Assembly (NCBI GenBank): GCA_029977045.1 | Contig: JAPOLP010000085.1 | Location: 1 to 12,384 of the forward strand | From: Planctomycetota bacterium | Lineage (GTDB): Bacteria > Planctomycetota > Planctomycetia > Planctomycetales > Planctomycetaceae | Direction of reading: 5' to 3' | DNA length: 12,384 nucleotides | In this document: positions 6,541 through 12,384 of the stretch, piece by piece | Position numbering within the stretch: the stretch's first letter is position 1 | How the letters are laid out: the number at the start of each line of letters is the position of its first letter | Notes under the pieces: generated by a model | Seen by the model: only the letters and a program-made list of their open reading frames with translations | Databases searched by the model: none | What the model was told of the DNA's origin: nothing | Translations under genes and position numbers: made by a program

Positions 6541-9500
6541 ATGCTGAAGTCGCTGGAACTTTTCGGCTTCAAGAGCTTTGCCGACCGGACGCGGTTCGAC
6601 TTTTCGCACGGCATCACGTGCGTCGTCGGCCCGAACGGCAGCGGTAAGAGCAACGTCGTTGACGCGATGAAGTGGATTCTCGGCGACCAGAGTCCCAAGA
6701 GCCTGCGCGGCAAGGAAATGACCGACGTCATCTTCAATGGGTCGTCCGGTCGGAAAGCGAGCGCGTTTGCTGAGGCGAGCCTGACGTTCGACAACTCGAA
6801 GAACATCCTGCCGATTGAAACCGACGAGGTCACGATCGGTCGCCGGCTGTGGCGGAATGGCGATTCCGAGTACCTGATCAACGGCGCGACAGCGCGGCTC
6901 AAGGACATCCGCGACGCGTTCATGGGCACGGGAGCCGGCACGTCGGCCTACAGCATTATCGAGCAGGGACGTGTCGGGCAGATCCTGCAGTCGAACCCGG
7001 CCGCTCGCCGGATCATTTTCGAAGAAGCGGCAGGCATCAGTCGCTTCAAATCGAAGAAAACCGAAGCACTGCGGAAACTCGAACGAGTCAGCCAGAACCT
7101 GGTCCGGTTGCAGGACATCGTCGATCAGCTCGAATCGCAGTTGAACTCGACGCGGAACCAGGCGGTGAAGGCATCGAAGTTCCGCGACGTCGAACAGGAA
7201 CTCAGACTTGCCTGGTTCGGGCTGGCAGCGGACGACTATGCCTGGCTGAACGATCGGCAGGTGAAGGTCGAAGCAAAGCTCGCGGAGACAAACGCTGCAC
7301 TCGACGAACTGACCGGCCAGCAGCAGGCAATTGATGAGCGGCTTGCCTCGTTCGACAGCGAACTTGCCGGGGTCGACGATCAACTGCGGGAAGCCGAGCG
7401 TGCTGCAGCTGCGACTCGTGAGGCCGCCGTCAGTCTTGAATCGACGATCCGGCACGAAACGGCGAGGCTGCGCGAGACCGAGACTGAACTTGTCCGGCTG
7501 CGGCGTCAGCATTCGGGAACGCTCGGTCGCCTTGCTCAGGTTGATCGCGAGAGAGCCGCGGCTCAGCGTGAACTGGACCAGTTCAACGATAATTTCGAGT
7601 CACAACAGCAGGCCGTCGATCAGCACGAAACACGAATCAACGAGTTGAAATCAGCGTTCGACAGCAACAAGACGCAGATCGATCAGGCTCGGAAGTCGCG
7701 GACGGAGCTGACAGCCGAGGCATCGCACATCCGTCAGAAAATCGCGCTGCTCGAAGCGCAGATTCGTTCGCTCGAGGAAACTCGCGATCAGCATCAGGAC
7801 GAACTGACGCGGTTGAATGAAGAACTGGAGTCGGCAACAACCGAACTCGAATCCCGCCAGGAGGCCGTCGAGGAAGCTCTGGAACGAGCCGCACAGATTT
7901 CCGAACTCTGGGCGCGGCAGCGCGGCGAGAAGCAGCAGCTCGCAACGACGCAGGACGAGACTCGCAAGAAACTGGTCGAACTGCGTGAACGCCGCAGCGC
8001 AACTCAGGCGCGACTGGCCGTGCTGGAAGATCTCGAGCAGCGTCAGGAAGGACTCGGCATCGGCGTTCGCGAGATCCTGAAGCGAGCCCGAACATCGGAC
8101 TATCCGCCGTGGAGCCATATCGTCGGCAGTGTCGCCGACCTGCTGGATGTCGAACTCGAAAACGCCGCGTTGATGGAAGTCGCGCTGGGCTCACATGCAC
8201 AGCTCATCGTGATGGATGATCTGCAGCCGCTGGTCGAGTACCTCAATCGCGGAGAAGCCCGGATCGATGGCCGCGTCGGTTTTCTGGGGCTGAGCGGAGA
8301 TGAGGGAGACGCCGAATCTGTTGCTGACATCGCGCGGCATCCCAGTGTCGTGTGTCGTGCTGACGAACTACTGGCAGCTGCGTGTCCGCATCGCGATCTG
8401 GCGGCGAGGCTGCTTGCATCGACATGGATTGTTGTTGATCTCGACGCCGCGCGGAAACTTGCGTCGGGCGACGGTCGCGGCCAGCGGTTTGTCACGCTGC
8501 AGGGCGAACTGGTTGAGCCAGAAGGTGCCGTCTACACCGGCAGCGTTCGCGGCGAATCGGCGGTCCTGTCACGCAAGAATGAGTTAAGGCGGCTGAAGAA
8601 CGACGTCATTCGGCTTGACCAGTCGGTCGGTTCGAGTGAATCGCACCTGCAGACGATCGCAGGCCAGCTCAAAGCGATTCAGGAACAGCTTGCCGAAACC
8701 GCCGAGCAGCGTGAAGACGTCAACGACGAGCTGACTCGGTTGCGTGGTTCCGCTGAGGCGCAGCAACTGGTGGTTCGGCAGTTATCCGAACAGAAAGCGA
8801 CGGCGGAAAACGGAATCGTCGAGGCGCAGACACAGACGGAAACCGCTCAGGGAGAACTGGCGGAACAATTCGACGCACTCTCTGGCGTCGAATCGCAACT
8901 GCAGGACCTTGAACAGCAGACGGGAAGACTGGAAGCCGGGCTGATCGAGTTCGAGCAGGAGCGAAATCTGCTCGTCCAGCAACAGACTGAGCAGCGGCTG
9001 CAGCTTGCTCGACAGACTGAGCGGCGAGATAGCCTGACGGAAGCACTCGATCGGTTGAGCGACGAGGCGACATCTCAGCATGAACAGGCCACCGAAATCA
9101 TTCGACGTTCGACGGCGCTGGCGGAACGGCAACTCGCGTCGGAACTGGCGGTCCTTAATTCGACATCAGAACTCGCGGAACTGGCACTGCAATCCGAGTC
9201 GAATGCCGACCGCGTTGGCGACCTTTCCAGCGAGAAAGATCGCCTCCGCGGAGTGCGTGCGACGATGGGTGACGAAGAAACCCGGTTGAGGCATGAGCGG
9301 CGGTCACTGTCAGAAACTCAACACGCTCAGGAAGTCGAATTGCGCGACGTGCGGCATCGGCTTTCGACCTGCGGGGAACGCATCGAGGAAGAATACGGCA
9401 TCACGATCGATGAAGTTGCCGTGTCCGGCGCCTCCGCCTTCCGGAGTTTCCTGATCGAACGCGGGCACCTTGAAGGTGATGTTACCGGTGATGAAGCATT

Positions 9501-10533
9501 GAACGAGTCGGCAGACGACGAGTGGGATGAGGAAGCAGACGGCGACGATGCGGACTCGGAACTGGAGGATGATCAGGACGCCGAAGCCGACGCGGATGAT
9601 GAAGTCGCGGCAGAAGACTCCGAAGTCGATGAGGACGAGGACGACTCAGAAGACGACGACGAGGAATGGGACGACGAAGAAGACGGCTGGGATGAAGACG
9701 ACCTCGCAGAGGACGCGGCAGCGGAATACGACGAGGAAGTCGGTGACGAACTGGCAGAAGACGAGGTCGATTCCGACGTCAATGATGAGACGCCGTTCTC
9801 GCTGCGGGAAATTGATGGTGTTCGTTACGAAGACGTCCGCGATGAACTCGACGAACAGGTCAACCGACTGCGGCGACGACTTAAGTCGATGGGTAGCGTC
9901 AACACGGACAGTCTGGAAACGCTCGACGAACTTGAAGAACGCTTCAACCACTTCAACAGTCAGTTGATGGACCTGACTGAGGCCAAGGCAACGCTGGAAG
10001 ACATTATCCGCCGCATCAATTCCGAAAGCCGGCGGATGTTCATGGAATCGTTCGAGGCGATCTCGGTCGAGTTCCGCGAACTGTTCCGCAAGCTGTTCGG
10101 CGGCGGTGACGGCGAAATCGTTCTCGAAGATCCCGATGACGTGCTCGACTGCGGTATCGATATCGTCGCGCGTCCGCCCGGCAAGGAACTGCGGAGCATC
10201 ACTCTGCTCAGCGGTGGCGAGAAGACAATGACCGCCGTCGCGCTGCTGCTGGCAATCTTCAAGAGCAACCCCAGCCCGTTCTGCATTCTCGACGAAGTCG
10301 ACGCCGCTCTCGACGACGCGAACGTCGAGCGTTACGCCGGCGTGATTCACGAGTTCAAGCAGATGACGCAGTTCATCATGATCAGCCACCGCAAACGAAC
10401 GATGACCGTCGCCGACCGCATCTTCGGCGTGACGATGGAACAGTCCGGAGTCTCCAAACGCCTGACCGTCAGCTTCGAACAGGTCGGCGAGAACGGCGAG
10501 ATCATCGCTGGTGGCGGCTCACAGGCCGCTTAG
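6541..10533 (+). CDS. smc: Chromosome segregation protein SMC
   Basis: SMC is the ATPase that, with ScpA and ScpB, loops and compacts the chromosome. The protein has 1330 residues; bacterial SMC is usually about 1150-1200. The N-terminal head has Walker A G30-PNGSG-K36-S and the IIEQGRVGQIL block (139-149). A long coiled coil (about 170-500) leads to the hinge (about 500-680), and a second coil returns to the C-terminal head. That head shows the ABC signature LLSGGEK (1222-1228) and Walker B with D1251 and E1252 in CILDEVDAALDD, so catalysis should be intact. The extra length is an acidic insertion at 979-1088, just before the conserved SVNTDSLETLDELEERF segment. The start is ATG 6541 because MLKSLELFGFKSF is the canonical SMC N-terminus. 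The in-frame GTG at 6484 lies inside a hairpin. A possible AGGA is 13 bases upstream, rather far. scpA and scpB are not in the window. Confidence 0.97.
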   Translation: MLKSLELFGFKSFADRTRFDFSHGITCVVGPNGSGKSNVVDAMKWILGDQSPKSLRGKEMTDVIFNGSSGRKASAFAEASLTFDNSKNILPIETDEVTIGRRLWRNGDSEYLINGATARLKDIRDAFMGTGAGTSAYSIIEQGRVGQILQSNPAARRIIFEEAAGISRFKSKKTEALRKLERVSQNLVRLQDIVDQLESQLNSTRNQAVKASKFRDVEQELRLAWFGLAADDYAWLNDRQVKVEAKLAETNAALDELTGQQQAIDERLASFDSELAGVDDQLREAERAAAATREAAVSLESTIRHETARLRETETELVRLRRQHSGTLGRLAQVDRERAAAQRELDQFNDNFESQQQAVDQHETRINELKSAFDSNKTQIDQARKSRTELTAEASHIRQKIALLEAQIRSLEETRDQHQDELTRLNEELESATTELESRQEAVEEALERAAQISELWARQRGEKQQLATTQDETRKKLVELRERRSATQARLAVLEDLEQRQEGLGIGVREILKRARTSDYPPWSHIVGSVADLLDVELENAALMEVALGSHAQLIVMDDLQPLVEYLNRGEARIDGRVGFLGLSGDEGDAESVADIARHPSVVCRADELLAAACPHRDLAARLLASTWIVVDLDAARKLASGDGRGQRFVTLQGELVEPEGAVYTGSVRGESAVLSRKNELRRLKNDVIRLDQSVGSSESHLQTIAGQLKAIQEQLAETAEQREDVNDELTRLRGSAEAQQLVVRQLSEQKATAENGIVEAQTQTETAQGELAEQFDALSGVESQLQDLEQQTGRLEAGLIEFEQERNLLVQQQTEQRLQLARQTERRDSLTEALDRLSDEATSQHEQATEIIRRSTALAERQLASELAVLNSTSELAELALQSESNADRVGDLSSEKDRLRGVRATMGDEETRLRHERRSLSETQHAQEVELRDVRHRLSTCGERIEEEYGITIDEVAVSGASAFRSFLIERGHLEGDVTGDEALNESADDEWDEEADGDDADSELEDDQDAEADADDEVAAEDSEVDEDEDDSEDDDEEWDDEEDGWDEDDLAEDAAAEYDEEVGDELAEDEVDSDVNDETPFSLREIDGVRYEDVRDELDEQVNRLRRRLKSMGSVNTDSLETLDELEERFNHFNSQLMDLTEAKATLEDIIRRINSESRRMFMESFEAISVEFRELFRKLFGGGDGEIVLEDPDDVLDCGIDIVARPPGKELRSITLLSGGEKTMTAVALLLAIFKSNPSPFCILDEVDAALDDANVERYAGVIHEFKQMTQFIMISHRKRTMTVADRIFGVTMEQSGVSKRLTVSFEQVGENGEIIAGGGSQAA
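9475..9804 (+). other. Acidic low-complexity insertion within smc
   Basis: This stretch encodes SMC residues 979-1088. By my count 63 of 110 are Asp or Glu, and there is no Lys or Arg. It is built from GAC, GAT, GAA and GAG codons, but they are mixed, so this is not a simple DNA microsatellite. It sits in the C-terminal coil close to the ATPase head and is almost certainly disordered. The frame is preserved on both sides. Confidence 0.9.
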
Positions 10534-10573
10534 CAAGAACGCGCGTCAACGAAGCCGATAAACAAAAGAAACA

Positions 10574-10601
10574 GCCCGCGAATCCAATTCGATTCGCGGG
10601 C
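10574..10601. terminator. Hairpin terminator between convergent genes
   Basis: GCCCGCGAATC (10574-10584) pairs perfectly with GATTCGCGGGC (10591-10601) around six bases. On the minus strand the hairpin is followed by TGTTTCTTTTGTTT, a typical intrinsic terminator tail for the secretin-like gene ending at 10653. On the plus strand only a short CTTTC tract follows, so termination of smc here is possible but weaker. The 119-base gap holds nothing else. Confidence 0.75.
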
Positions 10602-10652
10602 CGCGTGCTTTCGGAATTAAGCAATCGTGACTGCCTGGAAAATCGGGCCTGC

Positions 10653-11993
10653 TCACTGAGTCGCGCTCAATGGACGCGGAGCCGTCACCCGGCGGGGAGC
10701 ACTTCCAACTGGCTTGCGGAACCCCGTCTGTTCAATCACCGGTAACTCCGCCCGGCCCGCCGCAGGAACGATTGTCGGCACGACCGACGGCACCTCTGGA
10801 GCGAGTGGCTGCTCAACAACTGGATGTTCAACGGCTGGCACCTGAAGCGGCGCCCCAGCCTCAAGTGCAGCCCTCTTCTGCAGACAGTTCGGACACTGGC
10901 AGGGCAATTCGGTTGTGGAATTCACTCTTGGCACCAACTCATGGTCGGGGCCCGGTTGCGGAGCCAGCCCAGGCAGACAGGCCGGCTTGTCGAGGCTGCA
11001 TTGATCAAGCTCGATCAGCTGGTTCAGTGACGTCGTCAACTGCTCTGTCATGTTTGCGCTGGAAATCCTCGCCCGGTTTCGGAGATCGATGATCTGCTGA
11101 AGATTCGGTTGCGAAAGTTCTGTCGGACGCAGTCCAAGCAGGTCCTGAATCGTCGGGTAGATCGTTGATTGTCCGACGATAATGTTCTTCTGAATGGACG
11201 CTCCGTCAGACGGCAGCGGGCGGAAGATCGCTCCAGCAATCGGGATGTCCTGCAGAAGCGGAACTCCCTGGCCGCTGCGAGCTGCCTTCAGGGCGATCTC
11301 GTACCGGCTGATCTCGCGCCATTCGAGATTGCCCAGCTGAACTTCGGTGTCGATGAAGTGGCGTTTGACTCGCCCGAGCCCCTTCTGTCCCGAGTTTGTC
11401 GGCTGCAGAAGGTCCGTCGTATACATGTAGTTGAAGTCGAAGACGACCGACTGGCCATCCGGCTGAATCACTGGCCGGACCTCGTAACCCGTTCCGTTCT
11501 GGAAGCGATAGATCGACGGATCGGGAATCAACGTCTCAAGTTCACTGTTGAACTGAGGACCGTTGAGATTCTGACCGAGAATCAGGGACTGCTGGTCCGT
11601 CTGAGAACTCAGTCCCGGCAGCACGTTCTGTACGACGTTTCCGCTACTGGTGAACTTGGACGCGAGAGTCTGGAATGACGGATCCTGCAACAGCGGACCG
11701 ATGTCCTGCTGCAGAGCGTAGGCCGACTTGAGTGCTTCAGTCAGCAGGATGTCTCGTTTAGGAAGATCGAATTCGTAGGTCGACTGAGGTTCGACTTTGG
11801 CGAACGCCCGGTTATTGGTCAGAATTGTCGTTCGTTCGACCACACCAAGTTCCACATCAAACGACTGGCTGGCCTTGCGGATTCGATCGAGTGCCGGGTT
11901 GTAGAACTGAGCGTAGATGTCGTCTTCCATCGCGATCATCGCCCGCTTCAGCAGGTTGTCGATGGCAGCTTTCGCGCCTCGCAGGCTGTCCAT
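10653..11993 (-). CDS. Secretin-like C-terminal domain protein with Pro-rich, Cys-containing tail
   Basis: The protein has 446 residues. About 168-285 follow the plan of the secretin core of type II/III secretion and type IV pilus outer-membrane channels: a Y-E-V-R-P-V-I-Q-P-D-G strand (170-180), a later T-E-V-Q-L-G strand (216-221), then VPLLQDIPIAGAIFRP (244-259), which matches the secretin motif VPLLGDIPxxGxLF. The N-terminal 1-100 look soluble and partly helical; a segment rich in Gln, Asn and Leu follows (about 120-155). The tail (from about 340) is rich in Pro, Val and Ala. Cysteines lie at 332 and 339 and as C365-Q-C367-P-N-C370. No signal peptide is visible at the ATG, which is unexpected for a secretin. 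The start follows the upstream stop by three bases (TAA-GCA-ATG), implying translational coupling. A non-channel protein with a borrowed secretin fold is the main alternative. Confidence 0.75.
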   Translation of the reverse strand: MDSLRGAKAAIDNLLKRAMIAMEDDIYAQFYNPALDRIRKASQSFDVELGVVERTTILTNNRAFAKVEPQSTYEFDLPKRDILLTEALKSAYALQQDIGPLLQDPSFQTLASKFTSSGNVVQNVLPGLSSQTDQQSLILGQNLNGPQFNSELETLIPDPSIYRFQNGTGYEVRPVIQPDGQSVVFDFNYMYTTDLLQPTNSGQKGLGRVKRHFIDTEVQLGNLEWREISRYEIALKAARSGQGVPLLQDIPIAGAIFRPLPSDGASIQKNIIVGQSTIYPTIQDLLGLRPTELSQPNLQQIIDLRNRARISSANMTEQLTTSLNQLIELDQCSLDKPACLPGLAPQPGPDHELVPRVNSTTELPCQCPNCLQKRAALEAGAPLQVPAVEHPVVEQPLAPEVPSVVPTIVPAAGRAELPVIEQTGFRKPVGSAPRRVTAPRPLSATQ

Positions 11994-11996
11994 TGC

Positions 11997-12383
11997 TTAA
12001 ACAATCTGCGATTCGAGTTCCGTGAGGTGCATATCCAGCTGGGCACGCAGACGCGTATGCGAATTCGACGCCGCGAACTTTCCAGTCCGCTCGGCCAGCA
12101 TCCGTTTCTGAATCAGCGAATCGTGCTGCATCTCCAGGGCCTGGCAGACCGTGATCAGTTGCACGAGTCGAATCAGTTGTCGCTGAAGCGGGTTCAGTTC
12201 GTCGTTACCGGTTGTTTCTCTTTTGAAGAACGAGGTTGTCGCGGCAAACTTGTAGTTGCGAAACGCGTACTTATAGACGGACTTCATGGCACCAGTGCCG
12301 TCGCCCCACCATCGAACGTCGTACCACTTGTGAGCCGCCGTCGTGCGAATCCATTCAAACTCACGTTCGGGAAGATCAGTCAT
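11997..12383 (-). CDS. Hypothetical protein, possibly truncated at the window edge
   Basis: The frame gives 128 residues down to a TAA at 11999-11997. An ATG lies at 12383-12381, one base from the window end, so I cannot tell whether it is the true start. The sequence has an aromatic-rich part with WYDVRWWGDGTGAMKSVYKY (20-39) and a helical second half starting LNPLQRQLIRLVQLITVCQ (63-81) and running to the C-terminus. No signal peptide or membrane helix is clear, and I do not recognise the family. It is three bases upstream of the secretin-like gene on the same strand, so the two are almost certainly co-transcribed and may act together. Confidence 0.75.
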   Translation of the reverse strand: MTDLPEREFEWIRTTAAHKWYDVRWWGDGTGAMKSVYKYAFRNYKFAATTSFFKRETTGNDELNPLQRQLIRLVQLITVCQALEMQHDSLIQKRMLAERTGKFAASNSHTRLRAQLDMHLTELESQIV

Positions 12384-12384
12384 C

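Noticed and set aside
6265..7512. Minus-strand open frame of 415 codons across the end of the FlgI-like gene and the start of smc
   Set aside because: It crosses two well-supported genes and an intergenic hairpin, and shows no family resemblance.
9500..9780. Simple DNA repeat expansion in smc
   Set aside because: The Asp/Glu codons are mixed and interrupted by Ala, Trp, Ser and Val codons with no fixed period, so it is protein-level low complexity and not a microsatellite.
9573..9782. Serine-rich minus-strand frame
   Set aside because: It is the complement of the Asp/Glu codons of the SMC insertion and not an independent gene.

Overview
The window is about 58% GC by eye and densely coding. 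It looks like chromosomal DNA from a planctomycete or close PVC-group relative. This assignment is an inference from gene content: a FlgI-like lipoprotein carrying HEAT-type repeats, a TonB-like anchor fused to a VWA domain, and a conserved unknown family with the HRREPDW...KYWFRRVG signature. No marker gene was compared. I see no tRNA, rRNA, CRISPR array, insertion sequence, prophage gene or recognisable defence locus.

Layout: (1) 1-537 (+) is the 3' end of a conserved gene of unknown function. (2) 712-1833 (+) is a membrane-anchored VWA protein whose transmembrane helix has the S-x3-H spacing of TonB. (3) 1865-2824 (-) is an intramembrane rhomboid protease that converges on the VWA gene with a 31-base gap. 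(4) 2993-3913 (-) is a single-pass membrane protein with two helical/coiled-coil segments around a beta-rich centre. (5) 3914-4354 is a divergent intergenic region with inverted repeats and one candidate sigma70-type promoter. (6) 4355-6418 (+) is a lipoprotein combining a FlgI (P-ring) module, HEAT-like repeats and an acidic tail. (7) 6541-10533 (+) is the chromosome-organising ATPase SMC, enlarged by a 110-residue acidic insertion. (8) 10574-10601 is a strong hairpin between convergent genes. (9) 10653-11993 (-) is a secretin-like protein with a proline- and cysteine-containing tail, preceded by 11997-12383 (-), an unknown gene in the same tight operon, possibly cut by the window edge.

Four of the products are predicted to be in or at the envelope (VWA anchor, rhomboid, coiled-coil membrane protein, FlgI-like lipoprotein). 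The secretin-like protein may belong with them, but it has no visible export signal. SMC is the one clear housekeeping gene, and its usual partners scpA and scpB are not here. The genes do not form an obvious single pathway. The features most worth a second look are the SMC acidic insertion, the FlgI/HEAT lipoprotein, the TonB-like/VWA fusion and the leaderless secretin-like protein. I do not see a convincing new multi-gene system.
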